Below, one piece after another: positions 35,945 to 47,800 of a DNA stretch of 64,000 nt. The translations under genes and the position numbers were made by a program. This DNA comes from Bordetella pseudohinzii (GTDB lineage Bacteria; Pseudomonadota; Gammaproteobacteria; Burkholderiales; Burkholderiaceae_B): contig NZ_JHEP02000014.1 in the NCBI RefSeq assembly GCF_000657795.2, positions 62,001 to 126,000 on the forward strand. Reading direction: 5' to 3'. The notes beneath the pieces were generated by a model. The model had not been told where the DNA came from and did no database searches. It was given only the letters and a program-made list of their open reading frames with translations. How positions within the stretch are numbered: the stretch's first letter is position 1; every line of letters begins with the position of its first letter.

Positions 35945-37030
35945 CTACGCTTTTTCGAGCGTTCGCACCCGGCGGCGCAATTGGGCCAGCTGTTGTATCA
36001 CGGCGGCGTTGCGTTGCCACTCGCCATGTTCGGCATACGGATAGACACCGGTGTAGCGGCCGGGCTTGCTGATGCTCGACGTCACGGGCGTGCCGCCCGA
36101 GATCGTCACGTCGTCGCAGATGCTCAGGTGGCCCGAGAACATGGCCGCCCCGCCCACGATGCAACGTTCGCCTATCGTGGTCGAACCCGCCACGCCCGTG
36201 CAGGCCGCGATTGCCGTATGCGCCCCGACACGCACGTTATGCGCGATCATGATCAGATTGTCGAGCTTCACGCCATCGCCGATGACGGTGTCTTCCAGGG
36301 CGCCGCGGTCGATGGTGGTGTTGGCGCCGATTTCGACGTCGTCACCAATCGTTACCCCGCCCAATTGCGGAATCTTACCCCAGGCGCCCTTGCCCAGGGT
36401 GGGATCGGGCGCGAAGCCAAAGCCGTCGGCGCCCAGGACCACGCCGCTATGCACGATGGCCCGCGCGCCGATGGTCACCCGCTCGTAGAGGGTCACGCGG
36501 GCGTTCAGGCGGCTGTCCGGGCCGATGTGGCAGTCCCTGCCGATCACACAGGCCGGGCCGATGACGGCGCCGCGGCCGATGACCGCGCCGGACTCGATCA
36601 CGCATTGCGGCCCCACACTGGCGCCGTCCTCGATGACGGCATCCTCGGCCACCACCGCGCTGGGGTGCACGCCGGCCGCGGGCAAGCCGCGCCGTTCGGC
36701 GTCAAACCACTGCGCCAGCCGCGCGTACAGCAGGTAGGGGTGCTTACAGACCACGAACCGTTGCGTACTGCCCTGCTCGCGCTGGGCCTGGGCGACGTCG
36801 GGGCTGACGATCACCGCCGCCGCGCCGGTCGTGGCCAGTTGGCCCTGGTAGCGGGGATTGGAGAGAAAGGAGATTTCGTGCGCGCCGGCCGAAGCCAGCG
36901 TGCCGATACCGGCGATCAGCGGCAACTCCGCGCCGCCGGTATCGAGCTGCGGGTCCAGCCCTTGCGTACTGGCCCGGGACAATAAAGCGTCCAGACGCGG
37001 CGCCCGGGCAGGATCCAGCAATACAGGCAT
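35945..37030 (-). CDS. lpxD: UDP-3-O-(3-hydroxyacyl)glucosamine N-acyltransferase
   Basis: A 361-residue acyltransferase for the third lipid A step. An N-terminal uridine-binding domain (about 1-110) is followed by a long left-handed beta-helix of hexapeptide repeats ([26 protein letters not shown] and onward). The catalytic His lies in the [14 protein letters not shown] region. The C-terminal helix is basic. Only 7 bp separate it from skp. Confidence 0.95.
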   Translation of the reverse strand: MPVLLDPARAPRLDALLSRASTQGLDPQLDTGGAELPLIAGIGTLASAGAHEISFLSNPRYQGQLATTGAAAVIVSPDVAQAQREQGSTQRFVVCKHPYLLYARLAQWFDAERRGLPAAGVHPSAVVAEDAVIEDGASVGPQCVIESGAVIGRGAVIGPACVIGRDCHIGPDSRLNARVTLYERVTIGARAIVHSGVVLGADGFGFAPDPTLGKGAWGKIPQLGGVTIGDDVEIGANTTIDRGALEDTVIGDGVKLDNLIMIAHNVRVGAHTAIAACTGVAGSTTIGERCIVGGAAMFSGHLSICDDVTISGGTPVTSSISKPGRYTGVYPYAEHGEWQRNAAVIQQLAQLRRRVRTLEKA

Positions 37031-37037
37031 GGGACGA

Positions 37038-37586
37038 TCAGCGGCCCAGAGCCTGGATCACCTTGTCGGTGATGTCGACGCGCGGATTGACCGTCACGGC
37101 GTCCTGGACGATGAGATCGTAGTTCTCTTGCTCGGCGATGCGCTTGATGGCCTCATTGGCCTTGGTCACGATGCCCGAGAACTCTTCGTTGCGGCGGCGG
37201 TTGAAGTCTTCCTGGAATTCGCGGCGCTTGCGCTGCAGGTCCATGTCCAGGTTGGAGAGCTCGCGCTGGCGCTTGACACGATCGGACTCGGACAGCACCG
37301 GGGCGTCCTTGTCGAACTTCTCGGCCTGGCTGCGCAGTTGCGTGCCCATGCGCTGCAGCTCGTCGTCGCGGCGCTTGAACTCGCCTTCGATCTTGCTTTG
37401 CGCGGCCTTCGCCGGACCGGATTCACGCAGGATCCGCTCCGTGTTCACGAAGCCGATCTTGGTGCCTTGCGCCTGCGCCGTCGTCACCGCCGCCGAGCCG
37501 AACAGCAGTGCACCCGCCAGCGCCAGGGACGTCGCCAGTTTGCCGGCGCGCCGGCCCGAGGTGTTGAGTGCGAAATCAGACATCAT
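37038..37586 (-). CDS. skp: OmpH/Skp family outer membrane protein chaperone
   Basis: A 182-residue periplasmic chaperone. The signal peptide ends near TTAQAQG. The mature protein starts [29 protein letters not shown] and is mainly long charged helices, as in the Skp tentacles that hold unfolded outer-membrane proteins for BamA, encoded upstream. Two adjacent ATGs (37586, 37583) are possible; AGGTGA lies 7 bases before the first. Confidence 0.92.
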   Translation of the reverse strand: MMSDFALNTSGRRAGKLATSLALAGALLFGSAAVTTAQAQGTKIGFVNTERILRESGPAKAAQSKIEGEFKRRDDELQRMGTQLRSQAEKFDKDAPVLSESDRVKRQRELSNLDMDLQRKRREFQEDFNRRRNEEFSGIVTKANEAIKRIAEQENYDLIVQDAVTVNPRVDITDKVIQALGR

Positions 37587-37770
37587 GAAATTCTCACCTT
37601 TTGGAAGGTAAAGGGCAAAAACAATATTGTGCCACTAAACCGCAGGGGCGCGAGCCTTGGCCCATGACCCCATGTTTCAACCGTTACGAATAAACCCTTG
37701 GACCCAGCCAATAATAAATCGGGCCCGCGGGTAATAATCGATGCCTTAAACAAGACCTTGATTCAGATCA

Positions 37771-40110
37771 TCAGAAACCGGTACCGATCTGAAACTGGAA
37801 ACTCTGCTTGTCGTCGCCGGACTTGGCGTTGAGCGGACGCGCGTAGGACAGTTGCAGCGGACCCAGCGGCGACTGCCACGACAGGCCGATACCGGCCGAG
37901 TAGCGCCAGCCGCAAGGATCTTCGACCGGATCGGAGGCCTTGCCCGCCGTGCAAGCCATGCCGCTGCCGGCCGAGACCTGGCCTGCGTCGGCAAAGACAA
38001 ACCAGCGCAGGGTGCGGTCCTTGTTGGCGCCGGGGAACGGCAGGTAGAGCTGCGCGTTGGCGATGATGCGGCGCGAACCGCCCAGATAGTCGCCCGTATC
38101 CACGTCGCGCGGACCCAGCGAGGCGCCGTCGTAGCCGCGCACCGTGCCGATGCCGCCGCCGTAGACGTTCTTGATCACCGGATAGTCCTTGCCGCCATAG
38201 GAACGGCCGTAATCGACCATGCCGTTAAGCGCCAGGGTGTAGCTGCGGCCCAGGGGCAGGAAGTACTGCTGCTGCGCGGTGAGCAGGTAGTACTTCAGGT
38301 CCATGGTGGAGAGATCGCCCTTCAGGCGGGTGTAGGAACCCTTGGTCGGCGCCAGGGCGCTGTCGCGCGTGTCCTTGGACCAGCCCGTATTGAAGATGAA
38401 GGCGTCGGTCGAATCGCCGTACTGGTCGACGAAATTGCGATAGGCGCGCGGCGAGTTGGTGTAGAGATCGATCTGGTTGCGCTCGAAGCTGCCGCCCAGG
38501 AAGATGCGGTCATACTCCGAGATCGGCACCCCGAAGTTCATGCCCAGGCCCATGGCCTTGACGCGGTAGTCGCCGTCGTTGTTGTTCCAGGGCTCGGTGA
38601 CGCGGTAGTACAGCGAGGTCGTGCGGCTGATCCCTTCCTTGGTGAAATAGGGATCGGTGTGCGACAGCACGGCGGCGCGATTGGTCTGGCTGGTGTTGAC
38701 CTGCAAGGACAGATTGGTGCCGCTGCCGAACACGTTGTCTTCGCTGATGCCGGCCGACAGGATGGCCTTGTCGGTCGAGCCGTAGCCCACGCCGAGGTTG
38801 ATCATGCCGGTGGGCTTTTCTTTCACGTCGACATTGACGTCGACCTGGTCGGGCGAGCCGGGCACCGGTTCGGTCTTGACGTTGACCTCGTTGAAATAGC
38901 CCAGGCGGTCGACACGGTCGCGCGACACCTTGATGTCGCCGGCGTCGTACCAGGCGGCCTCCTGCTGGCGCATTTCGCGCCGCACGACCTGATCCCGGGT
39001 GCGGGTGTTGCCGCCGATCTGGATACGGCGCACATAGACGCGGCGGCTCGGATCGACGTAGAAGGTGACGTCGGCCTCGTGCTTTTCGCGATCCAGCTGC
39101 GGGTTGGGGTTGACGTTGGCGAAGGCGTAGCCCAGCTCGCCCAGGTAGTCGGTGAGCGCCTTGGCCGAATTATTGGCCTTGGAGGCCGAGAACACTTCGT
39201 CGGGCTTGAGTTCGATGAGCTTGTTGATCTCGCCGTCCAGGCCCAGCAGGTTGCCGGCCAGCTTCACGCTGCGCACCTTGTAGGGCTCGCCTTCGTGCAC
39301 GGTGACAGTGATGAAGATGTCCTTGCGGTCGGGCGAGATGGTGACCTGGGGCGGCTCGGCCGAGAACTCCAGGTAGCCGCGATCGAGATAATAGGAGCGC
39401 AGGCGCTCGACATCGCCTTCGAGTTTTTCGCGCGAGTACTTGTCGGTATTGGTGTACCAGGTGAGCCAGCCCGGCGTGGTCAGGTCGAACTGGTCAAGCA
39501 GCTCGCTCTCCGAGAACGCCTTGTTGCCGACGATGCGGATCTCGCGGATCTTGGCGACGTCGCCTTCGAAGACGTCGAAACTCACGCCCACGCGGTTGCG
39601 CGGCAGCGGCGTGACGGTGGACGTCACCTCCACGCCGTACTTGCCCTTGCTCAGGTACTGTTCCTTGAGCTCGTACTGGGCGCGCTCAAGCATGGACTGG
39701 TCGAAGATGCGGCCTTCGCCGAAACCCACTTGCGACAGCGACTTGATAATGTTCTTGGATTCGAACTCGCGCATGCCGTTGAAGCTGATCGACGCGATGG
39801 TCGGCCGCTCCTGCACGACGACCACCACGACGTTGTTCTCGGTGCGGATCTGCACGTCGCTGAAAAAGCCCGTGCCGTAGAGGCGGCGGATGGCTTCGGT
39901 CGCATCGGCGTCGGTGAACTTCTCGCCCACCTTGACGGGCAGATAACCGAAGACCGTGCCCGCGTCAGTGCGCTGGATACCCTCGACGCGAATGTCGCGC
40001 ACGACGAAAGGGTCGAAAGCATAGGCCAGGGCCGGCAAAAGCAGCGCGGCAATCAGGCTGGGCAATTTGGCGGCTTTGAGCAGATGCCGTTGCGTGTGCC
40101 TTTTTTGCAT
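37771..40110 (-). CDS. bamA: Outer membrane protein assembly factor BamA
   Basis: A 779-residue Omp85 protein with a signal peptide ending LPALAYA, five POTRA domains (about 25-420, first FVVRDIRVEGIQRTDAGTVFGYLPV) and a C-terminal beta-barrel. The barrel has the conserved GIGTVRGYDG motif and the C-terminal aromatic end FQFQIGTGF. It inserts outer-membrane proteins. The ATG at 40110 follows GAGGGG; an earlier ATG at 40149 would add 13 residues without a ribosome site. Position between rseP and skp is canonical. Confidence 0.95.
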   Translation of the reverse strand: MQKRHTQRHLLKAAKLPSLIAALLLPALAYAFDPFVVRDIRVEGIQRTDAGTVFGYLPVKVGEKFTDADATEAIRRLYGTGFFSDVQIRTENNVVVVVVQERPTIASISFNGMREFESKNIIKSLSQVGFGEGRIFDQSMLERAQYELKEQYLSKGKYGVEVTSTVTPLPRNRVGVSFDVFEGDVAKIREIRIVGNKAFSESELLDQFDLTTPGWLTWYTNTDKYSREKLEGDVERLRSYYLDRGYLEFSAEPPQVTISPDRKDIFITVTVHEGEPYKVRSVKLAGNLLGLDGEINKLIELKPDEVFSASKANNSAKALTDYLGELGYAFANVNPNPQLDREKHEADVTFYVDPSRRVYVRRIQIGGNTRTRDQVVRREMRQQEAAWYDAGDIKVSRDRVDRLGYFNEVNVKTEPVPGSPDQVDVNVDVKEKPTGMINLGVGYGSTDKAILSAGISEDNVFGSGTNLSLQVNTSQTNRAAVLSHTDPYFTKEGISRTTSLYYRVTEPWNNNDGDYRVKAMGLGMNFGVPISEYDRIFLGGSFERNQIDLYTNSPRAYRNFVDQYGDSTDAFIFNTGWSKDTRDSALAPTKGSYTRLKGDLSTMDLKYYLLTAQQQYFLPLGRSYTLALNGMVDYGRSYGGKDYPVIKNVYGGGIGTVRGYDGASLGPRDVDTGDYLGGSRRIIANAQLYLPFPGANKDRTLRWFVFADAGQVSAGSGMACTAGKASDPVEDPCGWRYSAGIGLSWQSPLGPLQLSYARPLNAKSGDDKQSFQFQIGTGF

Positions 40111-40201
40111 TGCGCCCCTCTGGTGATTAATCATCCGGCGAAAAGACATCCTTTGCTATCCTTGGTCGTGCAAATGGCGGGGGATTTTATTCGATTCGCG
40201 C

Positions 40202-41536
40202 CTAGGTGAACAGGCGCGCAAAATCGTTGAACAGGGCCAACCCCATGAGGCCCGCCAACAAGCCGATACCGGCACGCTGCCCGATGTCGATCCAACGATC
40301 GGGCACCGGACGCCCTCTGACAATTTCGACGAGATAGTACAGCAGATGCCCGCCATCCAGCATGGGTATGGGCAGCAGGTTGAGCACGCCGAGGCTGATA
40401 CTGATCAGGGCGAGATAGGCGATATAGGCTTCGAGCCCGATGCGGGCCGTCTGGCCCGCATAATCGGCGATGGTGACCGGACCGCTGATATTGCGCCAGG
40501 ACACCTCGCCCAGCACCATGCGGCCCATCATGCGCAGCGACAGCCAGGCCGTGTCCCAGGTGCGCTGCACGCCGCGCCAGAGGCTGTCGACCGGGCCGAA
40601 ACGCTCAAGCACCATGGGGACGTCGCCGCCGAGCTGCACGCCGATGCGGCCGATGACCTGCCCCTGCACCGTTTCGGCGCGCGGCGTCACGGTCAGGCTC
40701 AGGGCGGCGCCGTCGCGCCGCAGGGTGAGCGCCAGCGGCTTGCCGGCATATTGCTGCACGACGCGCACCAGCGCGCCGGCGTCGGCCACGGGCTGGCCGG
40801 CCGCGGTCAGCACCAGATCGCCTTCGCGCAGGCCGGCGGCCTCGCCCGCGCCCCCGGCGATCACGCCGCGCACCACCGGCTTGGCGGCCTGCAGCCGCAG
40901 GCCGGCAATCTGGACCGGATCAGCCTCGGAGGGATCCAGGCGTTCGTCGGGCGGCAAGGCCAGCGTCAGCGTGCGCGGCGCGCCGTTTTCGCCGCGGACC
41001 TCCAGCTGCACGGCGGCGCCCGAGGACAGGCGGTCGAACAGGCGCCAGCGCGCATCCGTCCACGAGGCGACGGCGCGGCCGTCCACCGCCTCGATGCGGT
41101 CGCCGGCGGCCACGCCGGCCGCGGCCGCGGCGCTGTGCTCGGCCGGCTGGCCCAGGATGGCGGCGGGCACCTGGGTGCCCACCATGTTCAGGCCGGCGTA
41201 GAGGGCGACGGCCAGGATGAGGTTGAAGATGGGACCGGCCGCGACGATGGCGAAACGCCGCCCCACGGGCTGGGTATTGAAGGCCTCGGCCGCCTGCGCC
41301 GGCGTGGCGCCGGGCGGCGGATCATCCTGCATCTTGACGTAGCCGCCCAACGGGATGGCCGAGACCGCCCACTCCGTGCCGTTGCGGTCGCGGCGGCGCA
41401 GCAGCACGCGGCCAAAGCCCACGGAAAAGCGCAGCACCCGCACGCCGCACAGGCGCGCCACCCAATAATGGCCTAGCTCGTGGAAGGTGATGAGGATGCC
41501 CAGCGCGACGACAAAGGCGAGCAGGGTAAAAATCAT
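40202..41536 (-). CDS. rseP: Site-2 intramembrane metalloprotease RseP
   Basis: A 444-residue inner-membrane protease with four transmembrane segments. The zinc motif HELGH (residues 19-23) and the second active-site motif PMLDGGHLLYY near the C-terminus are intact. Two periplasmic PDZ domains lie between. RseP cuts anti-sigma RseA in the sigma-E envelope stress pathway and clears signal peptides. It precedes bamA by 91 bp. Confidence 0.95.
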   Translation of the reverse strand: MIFTLLAFVVALGILITFHELGHYWVARLCGVRVLRFSVGFGRVLLRRRDRNGTEWAVSAIPLGGYVKMQDDPPPGATPAQAAEAFNTQPVGRRFAIVAAGPIFNLILAVALYAGLNMVGTQVPAAILGQPAEHSAAAAAGVAAGDRIEAVDGRAVASWTDARWRLFDRLSSGAAVQLEVRGENGAPRTLTLALPPDERLDPSEADPVQIAGLRLQAAKPVVRGVIAGGAGEAAGLREGDLVLTAAGQPVADAGALVRVVQQYAGKPLALTLRRDGAALSLTVTPRAETVQGQVIGRIGVQLGGDVPMVLERFGPVDSLWRGVQRTWDTAWLSLRMMGRMVLGEVSWRNISGPVTIADYAGQTARIGLEAYIAYLALISISLGVLNLLPIPMLDGGHLLYYLVEIVRGRPVPDRWIDIGQRAGIGLLAGLMGLALFNDFARLFT

Positions 41537-41626
41537 GTAGGAGGACCCATACTGAACCGGGCCTTGCGGCCCGGTGGGGAGTCGACGGCCCCGACCGCCC
41601 TCCCCGGCACCGGCGGAAAGGAGAAA

Positions 41627-42826
41627 TCAGGCCAGGCCAAGGTTGCCGGCATACGCGCGCACTTCGGCATCCAGGTCAAGCACGTCAGTCAATCGGTCAA
41701 GCGTAACAGAAGGACGCCCGGCCTGCCACTCAAGCGCGGCCTCGATGACGCGCGCGATCCAGGGATATGGCAGGCGGCCTTCCAGGAAACCGGCGACGGC
41801 GACTTCATTGGCGGCGTTGAGGGTCACACAGGCGGCCTGGCCGGCGCGCAGCGCCGCGTAGGCCAGCGCCAGGCAGGGGAAACGCTGCAGATCGGGGGCC
41901 TCGAACTCCAACCGGCCCCATTTCACCAGATCCAGCGGGCTGACCCCGGGATCCAGGCGCCGCGGAAAGCCCAGGCCGTAGGAAATCGGGGTACGCATAT
42001 CCGGCTGCCCCATCTGCGCCAGCACGGAGCCATCCTCGTACTCGACCATGGAGTGGACGACGCTCTGGGGATGGATCAGCACCTCGATGCGCTCGGCCGG
42101 CATGGCGAAAAGCCAGTGCGCCTCGATGACTTCGAGCCCCTTGTTGAGCATGGTGGCCGAGTCGACCGAAATCTTGCGGCCCATGCTCCAGTTGGGATGG
42201 GCGCAGGCCTGATCCGGGGTGACATCGGCCAGGTCGGCCGGGTCGTGGCGCCGGAACGGCCCGCCCGAGGCCGTCAGGATGAGTTTGCGCACCCCCGGCG
42301 CCGGCGCCAGCGGCGCCTCGGCGCGGCCGGTTTGCGGCAGGCACTGGAAAATGGCGTTGTGTTCGCTGTCGATGGGCAGCAGTTCGGCGCCGGACTGGCG
42401 CACCGCGGCCATGAAGAGCGAGCCGGCGGCCACCAGGGCCTCTTTATTGGCCAGCAGCACCCGCTTGCCGGATTGCGCCGCGGCCAGCGCGGCCGGCAGG
42501 CCGGCCGCGCCCACGATGGCGGCCATGACGGTGTCGCAGCCGGGGTCGGCCGCCGTGTCGGCCAGCGCCTGGGCGCCCACCCGGACCTCGGGCATGGGGC
42601 CCGCGCCCTTCCAGGCCTGGCGAAAGCGCGCCGCCGCCGCATCGTCGGGCACGACGACCACGGCCGCGCCGGTGACGGCCGCCTGGGCCGCCAGCTTGTC
42701 CATGCGGCTGAAGGCCGACAGGGCGTAGACCCCGAAATGCTCGGGATAGCGTGCAATGACATCCAGGGTGCTGTCGCCGATCGACCCGGTCGATCCCAGC
42801 ACCGCGATGCGTTTGAAACCGCTCAA
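41627..42826 (-). CDS. dxr: 1-deoxy-D-xylulose 5-phosphate reductoisomerase
   Basis: A 399-residue NADPH enzyme of the MEP isoprenoid pathway. It has [13 protein letters not shown] (NADP site), [22 protein letters not shown], the flexible loop [21 protein letters not shown], and [16 protein letters not shown]. The start is a TTG at 42826: it is four residues before [11 protein letters not shown], has GGAG about 8 bases upstream, and overlaps the cdsA stop by 4 bp (TTGA). No ATG or GTG fits. Confidence 0.94.
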   Translation of the reverse strand: MSGFKRIAVLGSTGSIGDSTLDVIARYPEHFGVYALSAFSRMDKLAAQAAVTGAAVVVVPDDAAAARFRQAWKGAGPMPEVRVGAQALADTAADPGCDTVMAAIVGAAGLPAALAAAQSGKRVLLANKEALVAAGSLFMAAVRQSGAELLPIDSEHNAIFQCLPQTGRAEAPLAPAPGVRKLILTASGGPFRRHDPADLADVTPDQACAHPNWSMGRKISVDSATMLNKGLEVIEAHWLFAMPAERIEVLIHPQSVVHSMVEYEDGSVLAQMGQPDMRTPISYGLGFPRRLDPGVSPLDLVKWGRLEFEAPDLQRFPCLALAYAALRAGQAACVTLNAANEVAVAGFLEGRLPYPWIARVIEAALEWQAGRPSVTLDRLTDVLDLDAEVRAYAGNLGLA

Positions 42827-43674
42827 AACAGAACTCCAGACATGAGCAAGGCGACAGGCGCCACCGGCAGGACCGCGTCGATGCGATCGTAGACCCCGCC
42901 GTGCCCGGGCAGGAGATTGCTCGAATCCTTGCGCCCGGCGCGACGCTTGAGCAGCGACTCGAACAGATCGCCCACGATGGACAATACGCCCAGCAGGGCC
43001 GCGGCGGGAATCGCCAGGCCCAGGCCGCGGCCAAGCAGATCCTGGCCGAAAGTCCCGGGGAAATAACCGCTGCCCACGGTCCAGAGGACCGCGCCGGCCA
43101 CCCCGGCCACCGCGCCGGCCACGGTCTTGCCGGGGCTGACCTTGGGCGCGAGCTTGCGTTTTCCGAACGCGCGCCCGGCAAAATAGGCGGCGATATCGGC
43201 CACCCAGACCAGTGCCAGCAGCGACACGACGTAGACCGGGCCGCGCAGCACGAACAACAGCGCCAGCGCCGACCAGGCGGCCAGCACGGCGAACACGGCG
43301 AAGACCGACCAGACCAGGCTGACCGGATCGGCGTCGGCACGCCCGCGGTAGACGGCGCCGAAGGCGCCCAGCACCCAGATCACGGCCACGGCGGGGATAA
43401 GCCCCCTGACCACCCAGGCCGTCACGTAGACGGCCTCGCCCTGCCCCCGCAGCCAGACGTCGGCCAGCCAGAGCATGGCCAGAAAGAGCAGCGCGGGCAC
43501 GCCGACGGCGATGGCCGTGGCGCCGGGCGGCAGGGTCAGCCGCAGCCATTCCCAGGCCGCGCAGGCCGCGCCCAACGCCAGCAGCGCCACAAACCACCAG
43601 GGATTGGCGCTGGCCAGGGTGGCGGCCAGCACGGCCAGAAGCACCACGGCGGTAACAATACGCTGACCCAGCAT
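42823..43674 (-). CDS. cdsA: Phosphatidate cytidylyltransferase
   Basis: A 283-residue polytopic enzyme making CDP-diacylglycerol for phospholipid synthesis. About eight membrane helices are visible. The family signature is complete near the C-terminus: [18 protein letters not shown] followed by [10 protein letters not shown]. The ATG follows GAGGAG. Confidence 0.95.
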   Translation of the reverse strand: MLGQRIVTAVVLLAVLAATLASANPWWFVALLALGAACAAWEWLRLTLPPGATAIAVGVPALLFLAMLWLADVWLRGQGEAVYVTAWVVRGLIPAVAVIWVLGAFGAVYRGRADADPVSLVWSVFAVFAVLAAWSALALLFVLRGPVYVVSLLALVWVADIAAYFAGRAFGKRKLAPKVSPGKTVAGAVAGVAGAVLWTVGSGYFPGTFGQDLLGRGLGLAIPAAALLGVLSIVGDLFESLLKRRAGRKDSSNLLPGHGGVYDRIDAVLPVAPVALLMSGVLF

Positions 43675-43703
43675 GGACCGTCTCCTCGGATTGGATGTTG
43701 GCG

Positions 43704-44462
43704 TCAGCGCCCGGTGTTCAATTGCGCGCTCGTGCGCCCGAAGCGGCGCTCGCGGCCGCCGTACCACTCGAACGCGGCCTCAAGCTGCTCGGCGCCGAAG
43801 TCGGGCCAATAGGCGTCGCTGAAATACAGCTCGGTATAAGCCAGCTGCCAGATAAGAAAATTGGAAATACGCTGCTCTCCGCCCGTGCGGATGAACAGGT
43901 CGGGTTCGGGCGCCCAGGCCATGGACAGATGCTGGGCAAGCCGGGACTCGTCGATGTCCTGCGGCCGGGCGGCCAGGCCGGGCTCGGCCTGGAGCATGGC
44001 GCGGGTGGCCTGCAGGATGTCCCAGCGGCCGCCATAATTGGCCGCGATGCTCAGGTGCAGGCGGTCATTGCCGCGGGTGCGCTCCTGGGCGGCATGGATC
44101 AGTTCCTGCAGCCGCGGCTCGAAGGCCGACAGATCGCCCACGACGTGCAGGCGCACGCCCTGCTCCTGCAGCTTGTCGACCTCGCGCTCCAGCGCCTGGA
44201 CGAAAAGGCGCATCAACAGCGACACTTCGTCGGCCGGACGGCGCCAGTTCTCGGAGCTGAAGGCAAAAAGGGTCAGATAGCGCACGCCCCGGCGGCCGCA
44301 GGCCTCGACCACCCGGCGCACCGCTTGCACACCCTTGGCGTGGCCGGCCGTGCGCGGCAGATGGCGGCGCGTCGCCCAGCGGCCGTTGCCGTCCATGATG
44401 ATGGCAACGTGCCTGGGAATCGCGCCGGTTTCAGGAATCGCCTGGGTGGAACTTGTTGCCAT
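43704..44462 (-). CDS. uppS: Di-trans,poly-cis-decaprenylcistransferase (undecaprenyl diphosphate synthase)
   Basis: A 252-residue cis-prenyltransferase producing the undecaprenyl carrier used in peptidoglycan and O-antigen synthesis. The catalytic Asp24 lies in [10 protein letters not shown], with [23 protein letters not shown] in the C-terminal half. It is 29 bp upstream of cdsA. Confidence 0.95.
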   Translation of the reverse strand: MATSSTQAIPETGAIPRHVAIIMDGNGRWATRRHLPRTAGHAKGVQAVRRVVEACGRRGVRYLTLFAFSSENWRRPADEVSLLMRLFVQALEREVDKLQEQGVRLHVVGDLSAFEPRLQELIHAAQERTRGNDRLHLSIAANYGGRWDILQATRAMLQAEPGLAARPQDIDESRLAQHLSMAWAPEPDLFIRTGGEQRISNFLIWQLAYTELYFSDAYWPDFGAEQLEAAFEWYGGRERRFGRTSAQLNTGR

Positions 44463-44633
44463 GTCGTATGCGCCTCACGCCGCCCGGGGCGGCCGCGAAG
44501 CCTTGAAAAACCAGCGCCGCCTCTCTTCCCTGCCGCAGCCGGGCTGGGCGGCGGCATGGCGGCGGCGGCGCAAAACGCCATCGTCCTTGAAAAACCGCCA
44601 CAGCGCAAATCCATGGCCGCGGCGGCTTCCCGA

Positions 44634-45194
44634 TCAGACGGTCATGATCTCCGCTTCTTTTTGCGCGACCATCTTGTCGATGTCGGCCACGGCGCGATCG
44701 GTCAGCTTCTGGACGTCGTCCTGGGCGCGGCGCTCGTCGTCCTCGGAGATCTCCTTGTCCTTGACCAGCTTCTTGAGGCCTTCGTTGGCCTCGCGGCGCA
44801 GGTTGCGCACGGCGACCTTGGCGTCTTCGCCTTCGCTGCGCACGACCTTGGTCAGGTCACGGCGGCGCTCCTCGGTCAAGGGCGGCATCGGCACGCGGAT
44901 GGTGTCGCCCAGCGAGACCGGGTTCAGGCCCAGGTCGGATTCACGGATGGCCTTTTCGATCGGGCCGGCCATCTGCTTTTCGTAGGGCTGCACGCTGATG
45001 GTGCGGGCATCGACCAGGTTGACGTTGGCGACCTGGCCCACCGGCACCGGCGAACCGTAGTACTCCACCTGCACGTGGTCCAGGATGCCCGTATGGGCGC
45101 GGCCGGTGCGGATCTTGGCCAGGTTGGTCTTGAGCGTGTCGAGCGACTTGCTCATCCTGGAATCGGCCGATTTACGAATATCTGCGACGCTCAT
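44634..45194 (-). CDS. frr: Ribosome recycling factor
   Basis: A 186-residue factor that, with EF-G, splits terminated ribosomes. [26 protein letters not shown] and the C-terminal [27 protein letters not shown] are the family landmarks. It follows pyrH by 13 bp. The 171 bp between frr and uppS hold no gene that I can support. Confidence 0.96.
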   Translation of the reverse strand: MSVADIRKSADSRMSKSLDTLKTNLAKIRTGRAHTGILDHVQVEYYGSPVPVGQVANVNLVDARTISVQPYEKQMAGPIEKAIRESDLGLNPVSLGDTIRVPMPPLTEERRRDLTKVVRSEGEDAKVAVRNLRREANEGLKKLVKDKEISEDDERRAQDDVQKLTDRAVADIDKMVAQKEAEIMTV

Positions 45195-45207
45195 GGTGTT
45201 TCCTTTA

Positions 45208-46009
<802 letters not shown>

Positions 46010-46029
46010 CTTAGGCACTAATTTGAGCG

Positions 46030-46902
46030 TCAGGCGCGGCCAGCGGCGGCGGCGGCGACTTCAGCGGCAAAATCGGTGGTCTTCTTCTCGATGCCTTCAC
46101 CAACGACGTAGAGGACGAATTGCTTGATCGAGGCGCCCTTTTCCTTGAGCATCTGCTCGACCGATTGCTTGTCGTTCTTGACGAAGGGCTGGGACATCAG
46201 CGTGACTTCCTTCAGGAACTTCTGCACCGAACCTTCGACCATCTTGGCGACGATTTCGGCCGGCTTGCCCGACTCGGCGGCCTTCTGCTCGGCGACCGAA
46301 CGCTCGGTGGCGATGTCGTCGGCCGACACGCCGTCGGCATTCAGGGCCTTGGGCTTGGTGGCGGCGATGTGCATGGCCAGGTCCTTGCCCACTTCTTCGG
46401 CGCCGGCATACTCCACCAGCACGCCGATGCGGCCGCCGTGCACGTAGCTGGCCAGCGAGTCCGGGGTTTCGATGCGCTGGAAGCGGCGGATCGAGATGTT
46501 CTCGCCGATCTTGCCGACCAGGGCGGTGCGGGTGGTTTCGACGGTGCCTTCGCCAAAGGGCAGCGCGGACAGCGCGGCGACGTCGGCGGGGTTCTGGGTG
46601 GCGACCAGCTCGGCCAGCTTGTTGACGAACTCGACGAAATCCGGGTTCTTGGCAACAAAGTCGGTTTCGCAGTTGACTTCGATGACGGCGCCTTGCTTGC
46701 CGCCGATGAACAGGCCGATCAGGCCTTCGGCGGTCACGCGGGTGGCGGCCTTGCTGGCCTTGTTGCCCAGCTTGACGCGCAGGATCTCTTCGGCGCGCGC
46801 CAGATCGCCTTCGGCTTCCGTCAGGGCCTTCTTGCACTCCATCATGGGCGCATCGGTCTTCTCGCGCAGTTCCTTGACCAGGGCGGCGGTAATTTCAGCC
46901 AT
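46030..46902 (-). CDS. tsf: Elongation factor Ts
   Basis: A 290-residue GDP-exchange factor for EF-Tu. The N-terminal UBA-like domain ends in [31 protein letters not shown], followed by the core with [19 protein letters not shown] and the C-terminal dimer/coiled region. It is encoded downstream of rpsB, separated by a 148-bp spacer containing several hairpins. Confidence 0.97.
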   Translation of the reverse strand: MAEITAALVKELREKTDAPMMECKKALTEAEGDLARAEEILRVKLGNKASKAATRVTAEGLIGLFIGGKQGAVIEVNCETDFVAKNPDFVEFVNKLAELVATQNPADVAALSALPFGEGTVETTRTALVGKIGENISIRRFQRIETPDSLASYVHGGRIGVLVEYAGAEEVGKDLAMHIAATKPKALNADGVSADDIATERSVAEQKAAESGKPAEIVAKMVEGSVQKFLKEVTLMSQPFVKNDKQSVEQMLKEKGASIKQFVLYVVGEGIEKKTTDFAAEVAAAAAGRA

Positions 46903-46924
46903 GTTTGCTCCAATTCGCTAAGAC

Positions 46925-47042
46925 ATGCCCCGGAAGAACCGGGGCATATGGTTTGATTCGTGGTGACACCCGGCCAGCTGCGCCGGGCCTGAGGCGGGAG
47001 CCCGCCTCGGCATGATCGCCGCCGGATGTTTCACCCGGCGGC
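46925..47042 (-). other. Series of four hairpins in rpsB-tsf spacer
   Basis: Four inverted repeats follow each other: GCCGCCGG/CCGGCGGC (47018-47042), GAGGCGGG/CCCGCCTC (46991-47008), CCCGGC/GCCGGG (46969-46987) and ATGCCCCGG/CCGGGGCAT (46925-46947). None has a long U-run on the minus strand. They may adjust the ratio of S2 to EF-Ts or serve as processing sites. Confidence 0.6.
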
Positions 47043-47050
47043 CCGGTGCA

Positions 47051-47800
47051 TCAGGCCTGGCCGTCTTGCACTTCGACGAACTCTTCCTGGCCTTCGGCGA
47101 TCTCTTCGACCAGGCCGTTCAGGTTTTGTTCGCGGCCTTCCAGCACGGCGTCGGCGATGCCCTTGGCGTACAGCGCGATGGCGCGGGCCGAGTCGTCGTT
47201 GCCGGGGATGACGTAGTCCACGCCATCGGGCGAGTGGTTGGTGTCAACCACGGCCACGACCGGGATACCCAGCGTGCGGGCTTCGGCCACGGCAATCTTG
47301 TGGTAGCCGACGTCGATCACGAACAGGGCGTCGGGCAGGCCGTTCATGTCCTTGATGCCGCCGATCGACTTGTTCAGCTTGTCCAGTTCGCGCTGGAACA
47401 GCAGGCCTTCTTTCTTGGTCAGGCGCTCGACGCTGCCGTCGGCGACCATGGCTTCCATGTCCTTCAGGCGCTTGATCGAGCTCTTGACGGTCTTGAAGTT
47501 GGTCAGCATGCCGCCCAGCCAGCGGGCATCGACGTAGGGCATGCCGCAGCGCTGGGCTTCGGCCGCGACCAGCTCACGGGCGGCGCGCTTGGTGCCGACG
47601 AACAGGATGTTGCCGCCGCGGGCAGCCAGCTGCTTGACGAACTTGGTGGCTTCCTGGAACTTGCCGACGGTCTGTTCCAGGTTGATGATGTGAATCTTGT
47701 TGCGGTGACCGAAGATGTAGGGAGCCATCTTCGGGTTCCAGTAACGGGTCTGGTGACCGAAGTGGACACCGGCTTCGAGCATTTCGCGCATGAGGGACAT
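47051..47800 (-). CDS. rpsB: 30S ribosomal protein S2
   Basis: A 249-residue ribosomal protein. [22 protein letters not shown] is the family N-terminus, and [28 protein letters not shown] the conserved later motif. The ATG at 47800 has GGAG about 8 bases upstream. It begins the long minus-strand translation and envelope cluster; its leader region is unusually long. Confidence 0.97.
   Translation of the reverse strand: MSLMREMLEAGVHFGHQTRYWNPKMAPYIFGHRNKIHIINLEQTVGKFQEATKFVKQLAARGGNILFVGTKRAARELVAAEAQRCGMPYVDARWLGGMLTNFKTVKSSIKRLKDMEAMVADGSVERLTKKEGLLFQRELDKLNKSIGGIKDMNGLPDALFVIDVGYHKIAVAEARTLGIPVVAVVDTNHSPDGVDYVIPGNDDSARAIALYAKGIADAVLEGREQNLNGLVEEIAEGQEEFVEVQDGQA

Noticed and set aside
37852-40209. 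785-codon plus-strand open frame opposite bamA
   Set aside because: Antisense shadow of BamA with no recognisable domain.
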